A model generated the notes under the pieces. The model was not told where the DNA came from, did not search any database, and saw only the letters and a program-made list of their open reading frames with translations. This document shows positions 8,518-15,625 of a stretch of DNA of 16,435 nucleotides, in pieces. A program made the translations under genes and the position numbers. The number at the start of each line of letters is the position of its first letter. Within the stretch, counting starts at the first letter, position 1. Source of the DNA: JAWXBM01 sp964470455 (lineage in GTDB: Bacteria > Pseudomonadota > Gammaproteobacteria > Xanthomonadales > SZUA-36); NCBI GenBank assembly GCA_964470455.1, contig CAYYCX010000097.1, positions 1-16,435 on the forward strand, in the 5' to 3' direction.

Positions 8518-9627
8518 TCACTTCCAGGCGGCGCCGAATACGCGCAGGAAGTTCTCTCCGAGAATTCCACGAACCGCATCGTCGTCGTAGCCGTGGGACA
8601 GCATTTCATCCACCAGCGGGGCGATGACCGAAGGGCCAGCGATGGCAATCCGGTTCACCGGCGGGTATTGCTCTTCTCCATACAGTTCCGTGTAGGCTGC
8701 CGCCACGTTTTCCACCGGATACGGCTCGTCCATGCCAGGCACGTGATCGAGCCCCAGGCCAACATGCTCGGCGCCCACCATCTGCACGATGTAGTCGAGG
8801 TGGCGGAATAACTGCGGCGCCGATGTGTCATACAGGGCTTCGGACAGAAAAATCGACACGCCGTTGATGCCGATGACACCACCGGTTTCGGCGCAGGCGC
8901 GGATCTGGTCGTCGCCGATGTTTCGCTCATGGTCCCGCAGCGCCCGGGCCACCGAATGGGAAAAGATCACGGGCTGGCTGGAGATTTCCATGATCTCCAT
9001 GGTGGTGCGATGCGCCGTGTGGCTGCAATCCACCACCATGCCAACCCGGTTCATTTCTCCTACCAGCGCCCGCCCGAAGTGTGACAGCCCGGGGTTGTCG
9101 TGGTCGTGGCTGCCGCCACCAGCCAGGTTCTTGTCGTTATAGGTGAGCAGCATGTGGCTGACGCCGAGCTGGTACAGTGGCTCGACCAGGTTGATGTCGC
9201 CTTCAAGCGAACTGGTGCCCTGGAAGTTGAAATTGACGCCCAGTTTGCCTTCGCGCTTCGCCCGATGCACGTCATCCACGGTGTGGACAAAGACATACTC
9301 GTCCGGCCGGTCGAGGAAGTACTTTCGGCTCAGGGCCAGGTTATGCATCATCTGGCCGGTTGACTTGACGAAATCGGAGCCCTCCGTCATCGACAGCCAG
9401 GTGACTCCGGTGTCTTTGTATTTCCCGATCCAGGTTTCAAACGACGCACCGCGGGCCGCGGCTGCGGATGGTGAATACGGCCCGGTCGTATCCAGTATCA
9501 GGCTGGCATCGAGCAAGCCTTGCGCCCGTCCGCCAACCGTTGAGCCCTGCCCCAACACCAGGCCGCCAGGGACCAGGGTGGCTGCCGCTGCACCGGCAGC
9601 CATTTTCATGAAATGTCGTCTTTTCAT
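8518..9627 (-). CDS. Tat-exported M19 (membrane/renal dipeptidase) family protein with altered metal site
   Basis: 369 residues. The start KRRHFMKMAAGAAAATLVPGG is a clear twin-arginine signal (RRxFxK), implying export after folding, often with cofactor bound. The body is M19: VDCSH with His203, FSHS with His224 (spacing 21, as His198-His219 in human renal dipeptidase), RALRDHERNIGDDQ, and LGLDH with Asp294. The N-terminal HxD pair is absent (the region reads LDTTGP, residues 45-50) and the bridging Glu of the usual IEGG is Gln136 (NFQGT). I recall relatives with FQN-like sequence here, so this may be a distinct M19 clade and not a decayed gene; that needs checking. Classical M19 enzymes hydrolyse dipeptides, including dehydropeptides and D-residues. 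The start is 4 bases after the receptor stop, so co-transcription is very likely. Confidence 0.88.
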   Translation of the reverse strand: MKRRHFMKMAAGAAAATLVPGGLVLGQGSTVGGRAQGLLDASLILDTTGPYSPSAAAARGASFETWIGKYKDTGVTWLSMTEGSDFVKSTGQMMHNLALSRKYFLDRPDEYVFVHTVDDVHRAKREGKLGVNFNFQGTSSLEGDINLVEPLYQLGVSHMLLTYNDKNLAGGGSHDHDNPGLSHFGRALVGEMNRVGMVVDCSHTAHRTTMEIMEISSQPVIFSHSVARALRDHERNIGDDQIRACAETGGVIGINGVSIFLSEALYDTSAPQLFRHLDYIVQMVGAEHVGLGLDHVPGMDEPYPVENVAAAYTELYGEEQYPPVNRIAIAGPSVIAPLVDEMLSHGYDDDAVRGILGENFLRVFGAAWK

Positions 9628-9631
9628 GCCC

Positions 9632-12493
9632 TTAATACCGAACTGTGAACGTGACCCCGTAGGTGGGCGGCCGCAACGGCCGGATTCTACGATTGTCGGT
9701 ACCGAGTGGAACCACGAAACCGTTCACCAGCGTGAGGTCGAACAGGATGGCGTCTTCATCCGTTATATTGTCGGCGAAGGCAATGATGTCCCAGCGTTCG
9801 CTGGTCAGGCCGGCGCGAAGTCCCAGGGTCTGGTAGGACGGCTGGAAGCTGCTGGGCGTGTTGTTGAAGTCAAACATCGCGTCGTCCTGGTAGGTGTAAT
9901 CCACACGGCCGAAAAACGACCAACGGCCAGAGTGCATGCTCAGGGGCTTTTCGTAGGTCAGGTTGACGGCGGCCTTCAGGTCCGGCGCCAGCGTGAGTTC
10001 GGTGCCCTCAGGCAAGCCAAATACGTCGCTTTCGGTGATTTCAGAATCCATGAAGCTGGCGGCTGCGCCCAGGGTAAGTCCTTCGGTCAAAACCGCTGCC
10101 ATGTTGACTTCAAGCCCCTTGCTTTCCGCCTTGCCGGCATTCTGGAAGATGCCGGTGCCGCAGGCCGGTATGAATATGCCCTGCTGCAGGTCGGACCAGT
10201 CGTTGTAATAGAGTGTTGCATCCAGCAGCACGCGATTGTCCGCCCAGGAAGTCTTGGCGCCCAGCTCGTACGTCCAGAGCGAATCGGAGTCGTAGGGCAC
10301 GCCCTCGCCTCTTGCGTAACCAAACTCCGCCAATACCGCCGCGCATCCTGCAGTTGCCGTGGCAACCGAAGTGTCAGTTACACCGCCAATCCGGAATCCC
10401 TTTGAAGCGGTGGCGAACAGCAGTGCGTTATCGGTGGGCCGGTAAGACAGGCCAAACTTGGGATTGAAGCCACTCTCGGATATTTCAAAGTGCGAGGGCG
10501 GCAGGATGGTGGGCACAAACAATGAGGTCGACAGGTCTTCCTGGCCCTGGGAATAGTCGGTATCGAACCAGCGCAGGCCCACGGTGGCTTCCCAGGCATC
10601 GGCGAATGCATAGTTGATTTCGCCAAACAGGCCGAATTCTTCCGTGTCATTCCCGGCCATGCGATTGATGATGGTGTTGGAGTTGAACAGAGGGAAGGGC
10701 ACCAGCCCTACACCCGGGACATCCAGCTGCAAGGTTCCCGCGTCAACGATGCCCGGTATTTCACCCTGATACAGTACATCCGCCGACCGGTCCTGGTAGT
10801 AGCCACCCAGCAGCCACTGCAATGGTCCGTCGCCGGTGGAAACCATGCGAACCTCCTGGGTGAAGGCCTTGTTGGCTGTATTGGTGGTGTTGATGCCTAC
10901 CGAGAAGAAGTCCATGATCGGCAGCGGCGTCGCGATGGTCGTGCCGGGCGGCAGCGCGCCAGCGGCAATGGCTGCCTCGATGCCGGGTACGATGCCGGCG
11001 GGGTCGGTAACCAGCGCCATGTAAATGTTGCCGAAGGCCGTGCGGTCCTCCACATTGAACCCTTCCAGATCGGAATAGGAAGTGGAAGAAGTGATGTCCG
11101 CAACCGACGTATGGAAATTCAGGGTGAGGTTGTAGTTGCGGATGGTGTTTTCGGTTGGCTCCATCTGCCCCTGCAGGATTCCGTTGATACCGTAGTTGTC
11201 CTGCAGCCAGGTATCCTGCACGAAAACGTTGCTGGCAAATTGGTCTTCGTACAGGACATTGAACTGCCCGTCAAAAAAATCAGACGGCGCCCAGTTAAAG
11301 GATAATCTGCCACCCTTGGTTTCCTCATCATTCGAGTCAGGAACGATATTGTCGAGGTCGACTCCACCAAAGGCGTTGGTGAGGGGAACGCTGTCAATGT
11401 AACCACCGTTGTCTACGTAGTAAGCCACCGCGCGCATGGCAAACTCATCCGACAAGGGGATATTGACCATGGCATTGGTTTCCCAATTCATCTCACCACG
11501 CTCGGTGGTCGACAACCCGAGCGACCCATTGGCTTCGAAAATGTCCGCCCTGGCCTTGTTGGTTACCACCTTGACCAGTCCACCATAAGAGCGCGCTCCA
11601 TACAGCGTGCCCTGGGGCCCATTCAGGATTTCCACGCGGTTGATGTCGTAGAGTTTGACGTTTTGGGAAACCATGGGGGTTTCATCAATGTAGAAGCCGG
11701 TGGTGGGTTCAGCACCGGTACCGCCGATACCGCGAATGTTCATGACCGGACCAAACCCCCGATAGCCTACCGGCCCCGGGCTGGAGAAACCGAGCCCCGG
11801 CACCTTGCTGGCGTAGTCATCGAAGTTTACGGCGCCCATGTCGGCCAGGTCCGCGCCACTGAACGCTGTGACTGTCATGGCCACATCGCGCACGGTTTCC
11901 TCGCGCTTTGTCGCTGTCACGATCACTTCCTCGATTGCCGTGCGGGGGGTGCGCTCATTGTCCCCGCTTTGCGCCTCAGCGATCATCGGGAATGCGGCGA
12001 CCATCGCCAATCCGAACCGCTTGAAGATTGACTGCCGTGAAGTGCCTGCCATGTTCTGTTCCTCGTTTGCCAGTTTGTCTTCAGCGAAAATGCTCATCAC
12101 AATTTCGCTACTGAACGAGGCCTGTAATCCGGTACCCGCAAGAAGGATGTTGATTCCCTCCTGCAAGGAAAATCTGCCGATCAGTTCATTCGCCCGCTTT
12201 TCCCGCACCAGTTGATCCGGGAAGACCAGCGTCAGATCCGCTTGTTCGGCAAACTCGGTGAGCGCTGTGTCTACCGATTGGCTGGGAATGTTGAAACTGA
12301 ATTCCGCCTTGACGTTCGGACTTTGCGCCCAAACCGAAGTGCCATTGACCACCAGCATCAAGGACAGAAACAGGCTCAGTCCCCAGACCGAAGCGCAGTG
12401 TTTCCTCGTTTGCCCAGAAGACGACTCAAAAGCTTTTTTCCATGAACCGGAGAAAAAGCATCGACCGTTGAGGCGGGTCGTCGGGAGGTTCAT
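9632..12493 (-). CDS. TonB-dependent outer-membrane receptor with N-terminal STN signalling domain
   Basis: 953 residues in one frame. From ATG 12493: a long n-region and signal peptide (hydrophobic core about 37-50, probable cleavage around SVWA/QS); an STN domain at about 64-136 (FNIPSQSVDTALTEFAEQAD...) like those of FecA-type transducers, which contact FecR in the periplasm; a second signal-peptide-like stretch at 148-175; the TonB-box region IEEVIVTATKREE at 187-199; a plug of about 200-315 with NIRGIGG and GPQGTLYG; and a 22-strand-type barrel ending in VTFTVRY with the terminal aromatic residue. It imports an unknown ligand using TonB energy and signals its presence. ATG 12493 has no convincing Shine-Dalgarno, whereas the internal ATG 12052 has one. 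The gene follows the FecR gene by 58 bases and precedes the M19 gene by 4, so ligand import and peptide breakdown look coupled. Confidence 0.92.
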   Translation of the reverse strand: MNLPTTRLNGRCFFSGSWKKAFESSSGQTRKHCASVWGLSLFLSLMLVVNGTSVWAQSPNVKAEFSFNIPSQSVDTALTEFAEQADLTLVFPDQLVREKRANELIGRFSLQEGINILLAGTGLQASFSSEIVMSIFAEDKLANEEQNMAGTSRQSIFKRFGLAMVAAFPMIAEAQSGDNERTPRTAIEEVIVTATKREETVRDVAMTVTAFSGADLADMGAVNFDDYASKVPGLGFSSPGPVGYRGFGPVMNIRGIGGTGAEPTTGFYIDETPMVSQNVKLYDINRVEILNGPQGTLYGARSYGGLVKVVTNKARADIFEANGSLGLSTTERGEMNWETNAMVNIPLSDEFAMRAVAYYVDNGGYIDSVPLTNAFGGVDLDNIVPDSNDEETKGGRLSFNWAPSDFFDGQFNVLYEDQFASNVFVQDTWLQDNYGINGILQGQMEPTENTIRNYNLTLNFHTSVADITSSTSYSDLEGFNVEDRTAFGNIYMALVTDPAGIVPGIEAAIAAGALPPGTTIATPLPIMDFFSVGINTTNTANKAFTQEVRMVSTGDGPLQWLLGGYYQDRSADVLYQGEIPGIVDAGTLQLDVPGVGLVPFPLFNSNTIINRMAGNDTEEFGLFGEINYAFADAWEATVGLRWFDTDYSQGQEDLSTSLFVPTILPPSHFEISESGFNPKFGLSYRPTDNALLFATASKGFRIGGVTDTSVATATAGCAAVLAEFGYARGEGVPYDSDSLWTYELGAKTSWADNRVLLDATLYYNDWSDLQQGIFIPACGTGIFQNAGKAESKGLEVNMAAVLTEGLTLGAAASFMDSEITESDVFGLPEGTELTLAPDLKAAVNLTYEKPLSMHSGRWSFFGRVDYTYQDDAMFDFNNTPSSFQPSYQTLGLRAGLTSERWDIIAFADNITDEDAILFDLTLVNGFVVPLGTDNRRIRPLRPPTYGVTFTVRY
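12050..12064 (-). promoter_or_regulatory. Internal in-frame translation start within the receptor gene (Shine-Dalgarno plus ATG)
   Basis: On the - strand GAGGAA (12064-12059) stands 6 bases before an in-frame ATG (12052-12050, codon 148 of the receptor). The residues that follow, MAGTSRQSIFKRFGLAMVAA to IAEAQ, read as a complete Sec signal peptide, with the TonB box 39 residues further on. Starting here would give an 806-residue receptor without the STN domain. The site is seen directly; whether it is used is inference. Confidence 0.5.
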
Positions 12494-12551
12494 TTAACCG
12501 GACTGGGAGCGCAATGGACTCCGCATGGAATGTGCAATGATGAAAGTGCGG

Positions 12552-13646
12552 TCATCGGGAGCTGAGCAGCACCCGATTCTCCCCGACGAATTCATGTGTG
12601 ATGTTGAAGTTCATCCTGAGCGACGCCAGCAGGGCGTCGACATCGCCGGCCCGGAACCGCCCGGAAATGGTGCGTGACTTGAGTGACTCATCCAGGAATA
12701 CAAATTCAACGGTGGTGTAGCGCTCCACTTCCGCCAGGGCTTTTTCCAGCGGCTCGGAATTGAAGATCAGGCGCCCCTCCTTCCAGGACAGCTTGACTTC
12801 GATTTCGTCGGCCGAAACCGCATGTTTGATTTCCTCTTCACCGCCAAGCGCCAATTGCTCTCCGGCGATGACTACCTTGCCCTGGGCCTCATCCAGTCTT
12901 GGCGGCAAACGAATTGCCGGAGGCGCCTCAGCAGGTTCAAATGCGTCACGCAGGGACTCCACCGGCAGGTTCAGCGCCACCACCACCTTGCCTTCAGTAA
13001 CCATTACTTCGATGTCATGCTTTTCGGTGATCTCGACGCTGAACTCGGTGCCCACCGCCTGTACCACCCGGTCGCCAGCGACTACCGACAAGGGCCGCGC
13101 GCTGTCCTTGGCAACCCGGACATAGATTTCGCCTCTTGCCAGGTTCAAAAGCCGCGAGGACTGGGTGTACACCACCGAGAGCTGGCTGTTGGTGTTCAGC
13201 ACCACTTCACTGCCGTCCGGCAGCAACACGGTTTTTTGTTCGCCCACCACGGTTTCGTAAGTAGCGGACTGGGCCGTGAGGGACGGATCCTCACCCAATT
13301 CCAGACCAAGCCGGGGAGCCAGAAGCACAACGGCGGCGACGGCCAGAACCATGCTGGCCGCCAGCGCGAGGCCTGGCATCCAGCGGCGACCGGGAACCGC
13401 AGGTTCAAGCGGTTTGGAGGCCGCTTCATGCGGAAATAGATCGGCCAATCGTGCCAGAGCCTCGGTCTTGTCCCAAACCGCCGCCACTTCGAGCAGGACC
13501 TCCGCATTGCGGTCACTTTCCTGCAGCCAGGCGACCAGCGCAGCCTCTCCCTCGGCATCCAGCCCGGCCCCATCGATTTTCAGCACCCACCGCGTGGCGG
13601 CTTCCAGCCGCTGGTCGTCGATGGAAATGGGAATCACGCTGCTCAT
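12552..13646 (-). CDS. FecR-family anti-sigma factor / periplasmic signal transducer
   Basis: 364 residues. The cytoplasmic N-terminal domain (about 10-60, ending LLEVAAVWDKTEAL, the DUF4880 type) should bind the sigma factor. A single membrane helix covers about 90-112. The periplasmic FecR core follows (about 128-225, including YETVVGEQKTVLLPDGSEVV), then a C-terminal DUF4974/STN-like domain (about 270-364: GRLIFNSEPLEKALAEVERY, ISGRFRAGD). This is the usual order of FecR proteins, which relay ligand occupancy of an STN receptor to an ECF sigma factor across the inner membrane. Its ATG overlaps the sigma stop by four bases (ATGA, 13643-13646) and has a near-perfect AAGGAGG six bases upstream, so it should be made efficiently and in step with the sigma factor. 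The receptor gene next door is its expected partner. Confidence 0.93.
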   Translation of the reverse strand: MSSVIPISIDDQRLEAATRWVLKIDGAGLDAEGEAALVAWLQESDRNAEVLLEVAAVWDKTEALARLADLFPHEAASKPLEPAVPGRRWMPGLALAASMVLAVAAVVLLAPRLGLELGEDPSLTAQSATYETVVGEQKTVLLPDGSEVVLNTNSQLSVVYTQSSRLLNLARGEIYVRVAKDSARPLSVVAGDRVVQAVGTEFSVEITEKHDIEVMVTEGKVVVALNLPVESLRDAFEPAEAPPAIRLPPRLDEAQGKVVIAGEQLALGGEEEIKHAVSADEIEVKLSWKEGRLIFNSEPLEKALAEVERYTTVEFVFLDESLKSRTISGRFRAGDVDALLASLRMNFNITHEFVGENRVLLSSR

Positions 13647-14245
13647 ACGTCACCTCCTTTTCGTGCCAATGACGAATGAGCCTGCACCTTCCCTGAGTTT
13701 CGCCAGCCCTTACCTGGCTGCTGATTGAACTTTCGGTCTCTCATGTACTGAACACATTTCTTGGTGCCGTTCACGATATGCGTTTCGACGGTGGGCAGCC
13801 CTACGCCCATCTCATCGGCGATTTCCTTCAGGGTGTAACCGTATACCTTCTTGAGGACGAATGCCCGCCGGCACTGCTTGGGCAGCTCGCGAACGGCTTC
13901 GCAGAACAGGGCGAACTCCTCGCCGCTGGCCACCTGGGCGTAGGTGGGATCAACATCCGGGTCCGACAGGTCATGCAAGCCGGCAAGGCGGTCCAGCGCA
14001 TCTCCGCCATCGGCCAGACGGGTTTCGGACCGTTTGACATGGTCCAGCGCCAGGTTGCGGGCGGTACGGAAAACGTAGGAACTCGGCTCGCGGATCGATT
14101 CCTTGTCCTTGATCTGGCACACCCGCACAAAGGTTTCCTGGACGATGTCCTCAACCTCTTTCGGCGGGGCGATGCCCATCACCAGCCGCACCAGCCGGCC
14201 GCGCAAGGATGTATAGGCGTCAATCAATCGTTCTGTTTCCGTCAT
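13643..14245 (-). CDS. ECF-family (FecI-like) RNA polymerase sigma factor
   Basis: 200 residues with only regions 2 and 4, the mark of ECF (group 4) sigma factors. Region 2 spans about 10-72 (EVEDIVQETFVRV, PSSYVFRTARNLALDHVKR), recognising the -10 element. Region 4 spans about 118-168 (LPKQCRRAFVLKKVYGYT; helix-turn-helix KEIADEMGVGLPTVETHI), reading the -35 element. About 30 polar residues trail region 4 and look unstructured. Its place before fecR-like and STN-receptor genes marks it as the output of a FecI/FecR/FecA-type cell-surface signalling system, probably transcribing the receptor and hydrolase genes downstream. The ATG at 14245 has only a weak GGGG 7 bases upstream; an in-frame TGA five codons before the ATG rules out a longer protein. 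It may be translationally coupled to a tiny upstream frame ending in the same ATGA. Confidence 0.94.
   Translation of the reverse strand: MTETERLIDAYTSLRGRLVRLVMGIAPPKEVEDIVQETFVRVCQIKDKESIREPSSYVFRTARNLALDHVKRSETRLADGGDALDRLAGLHDLSDPDVDPTYAQVASGEEFALFCEAVRELPKQCRRAFVLKKVYGYTLKEIADEMGVGLPTVETHIVNGTKKCVQYMRDRKFNQQPGKGWRNSGKVQAHSSLARKGGDV
13653..13659 (-). promoter_or_regulatory. Very strong Shine-Dalgarno AAGGAGG for the FecR gene
   Basis: AAGGAGG on the - strand ends six bases before ATG 13646 and lies inside the 3' end of the sigma gene. Together with the ATGA overlap it suggests FecR is translated at least as strongly as the sigma factor it restrains. Confidence 0.8.
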
Positions 14246-14268
14246 GAAGCTGCCCCATCATGCCGCAC
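14242..14268 (-). CDS. Possible leader micro-ORF before the sigma gene
   Basis: GTG 14268 opens a 9-codon frame (VRHDGAAS, stop TGA 14244-14242) whose stop overlaps the sigma ATG as ATGA. A very strong AAGGAGG (14287-14281) lies 12 bases before this GTG, rather far for a Shine-Dalgarno. It could be a coupling leader, or the overlap could be chance. It encodes no recognisable protein. Confidence 0.25.
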   Translation of the reverse strand: MRHDGAAS

Positions 14269-14362
14269 TGAAGGAAAATTCCTCCTTCCCAATGAGGTTA
14301 GACGAATCGGAATCCATTTTCCTTGAACAAGGGGGGAAAACTTTTGCCTGGCAGTGCATGAC
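14246..14362 (-). promoter_or_regulatory. Likely promoter/operator region of the signalling-and-hydrolase operon
   Basis: This 117-base gap separates the sigma gene from the upstream hydrolase gene and is the longest non-coding stretch on the - strand side. It contains a second symmetry at 14317-14340: CCTTG and CAAGG arms (14321-14332) flanked by TTTTCC and GGAAAA, which could be an operator or part of a weak terminator for the upstream gene. No clear sigma-70 promoter could be picked by eye. Confidence 0.4.
14270..14288. promoter_or_regulatory. Inverted repeat holding a Shine-Dalgarno, upstream of the sigma gene
   Basis: On the - strand GAAGGA and TCCTTC form perfect 6-base arms around a 7-base loop, 25-43 bases before the sigma ATG. 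The left arm and loop include AAGGAGG, so in mRNA the ribosome-binding site could be masked. No T-tract follows, so it does not look like a terminator. The function is inferred. Confidence 0.35.
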
Positions 14363-15574
14363 CTAGTGGCGCGTCTGGTCAAGCACCTCGCGGATCCGGT
14401 CGGCGGTCCACTCAGGGTGTTCGTAAGGGAACTGGTGGGTGCTGCCTTCCGGCGGGTGGATCAGGCGGCTGTTGAGGCTGAGTGCGACCACGCCATCCAG
14501 CGTTTCCTGGATCATGGCCGGGGCCCGCTGCATGAAATCATCGTATTCTTCCACGGACATTTTCATCGCCTTGGCGCTGGCCTGGCGCATCTTTTCCTGT
14601 TCTTCGGCACTCAGCGCGGAGTAGTCGGGCATGATGGATTTCTGGTAGATCACCAGCATGGGGATGTCGCCCAGCGCACCGGGATCATCCACCACCTCAT
14701 CGGCTCGCGCGATGTTGATCTCCATCGACTCGGCGCCGGAAATACCGGCCCGCACGCGCATTTCCCCGGCGCGGAAGAGGGGCCAGATGTCCTTCAATGG
14801 CGGGAACATGAAACCTTCCTGTTCCGGGTCGCTGATGTTCACGCCCGACAGCTTCCAGATGAAACCGTCCAGCGCGAACAGCTGCGCGAATGCGCTCATG
14901 CGCATGAGGCCTCCGTAGCCCTTGAGCGACCCGCCGAATTCACCCTTCATCATCCCGAACGGCGTGGCATCGAGCAGCACCACACCGGCCGTCAGTTCCG
15001 GATGCAGCCCGGCGAACTGGTAGGCAAACAGGCCGCCCCAGGAATGCCCGGCCAGCACAAACGGCCCGGGTTCGCCGGCGGCTTCCAGCAGGCGTTTCAG
15101 GTCTTCCACATCATTGGCCACTGTACGCGGCTCCGGGCTGCGTTCACTCCAGCCGGCGCCAGCCCGGTCAAAGATAATGACGTGCGTATCTTTGGCCAAC
15201 GCCTCATAGAGATGGTGCAAGCCCAGGCCCTGCATGTAGCCACCGGAAACCAGGATCAGCGTGGGCGTGCGACCGCCAGCGTCAACGTCGTTTTCACCCT
15301 GCCGCATCAGGTGCAGTTTATAGCCACCGACATCAAACGCTTCGCCCGGCATGGGGTACTGGGCCGATGAGCGCGCCAGCTGTACCACATGCACCGTTGC
15401 GCCAATCAGGAGCGCGCCACCCAGCAGCACGACGATTCCGCCCACCCCGCACACAGGCCAACGTAGCCATTTCGACTGCCGCTTGCGCCCCAGCCGCCAG
15501 AGCAGCCAGCCAACCAGTCCCACTACGGCGGCGATCAACAGGCCGGCCCAGTCGTGCAACAGCAATGCGTTCAT
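14363..15574 (-). CDS. Membrane-anchored alpha/beta hydrolase
   Basis: 403 residues. Two N-terminal membrane helices (about 7-27 and 40-63) are followed by an alpha/beta-hydrolase domain from about residue 75. An oxyanion-type VSGGY, then FDRAGAGWSE, and the nucleophile elbow AGHSWGG with Ser178 are clear; the base is most likely His380 (GSTHQF) near the C-terminus. The acid residue cannot be assigned confidently. A lid-like insert of about 90-110 residues lies after the DATPFG strand. Family members are esterases, lipases, epoxide hydrolases or proline iminopeptidase-like enzymes; the substrate is unknown. AAGGAG about 5 bases before ATG 15574 supports the start. It follows the SRPBCC gene by 51 bases and precedes the sigma gene by 117, so it may belong to a separate transcription unit with the genes to its right. 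Confidence 0.85.
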   Translation of the reverse strand: MNALLLHDWAGLLIAAVVGLVGWLLWRLGRKRQSKWLRWPVCGVGGIVVLLGGALLIGATVHVVQLARSSAQYPMPGEAFDVGGYKLHLMRQGENDVDAGGRTPTLILVSGGYMQGLGLHHLYEALAKDTHVIIFDRAGAGWSERSPEPRTVANDVEDLKRLLEAAGEPGPFVLAGHSWGGLFAYQFAGLHPELTAGVVLLDATPFGMMKGEFGGSLKGYGGLMRMSAFAQLFALDGFIWKLSGVNISDPEQEGFMFPPLKDIWPLFRAGEMRVRAGISGAESMEINIARADEVVDDPGALGDIPMLVIYQKSIMPDYSALSAEEQEKMRQASAKAMKMSVEEYDDFMQRAPAMIQETLDGVVALSLNSRLIHPPEGSTHQFPYEHPEWTADRIREVLDQTRH

Positions 15575-15625
15575 CGGTACTCCTTCAATGGGGGCGGGCA
15601 GGTCACTGGCGGTATGTCGGGACGA

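Noticed and set aside
9143..10405. Long + strand open frame (420 codons) opposite the M19 and receptor genes
   Set aside because: It runs antisense across two well-supported genes and their 4-base junction, has no recognisable domain, and its composition is rich in Arg, Ser and Pro as expected from a shadow frame in GC-rich DNA.
12494..12551. Possible separate promoter for the receptor gene in the gap after the FecR gene
   Set aside because: The 58 bases show no recognisable -35/-10 pair for sigma-70 or ECF factors; read-through from the sigma/FecR genes is simpler.
14298..14322. ECF-type promoter resembling GGAA(-35) and GTCTAA(-10) before the sigma gene
   Set aside because: The elements are only 13 bases apart, about three short of normal ECF spacing, so I do not call it.
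14354..15370. + strand open frame of 338 codons opposite the membrane-anchored hydrolase
   Set aside because: It is the complement of a gene with a clear nucleophile elbow, signal anchors and ribosome-binding site; the antisense protein shows only His/Arg/Gly-rich sequence.
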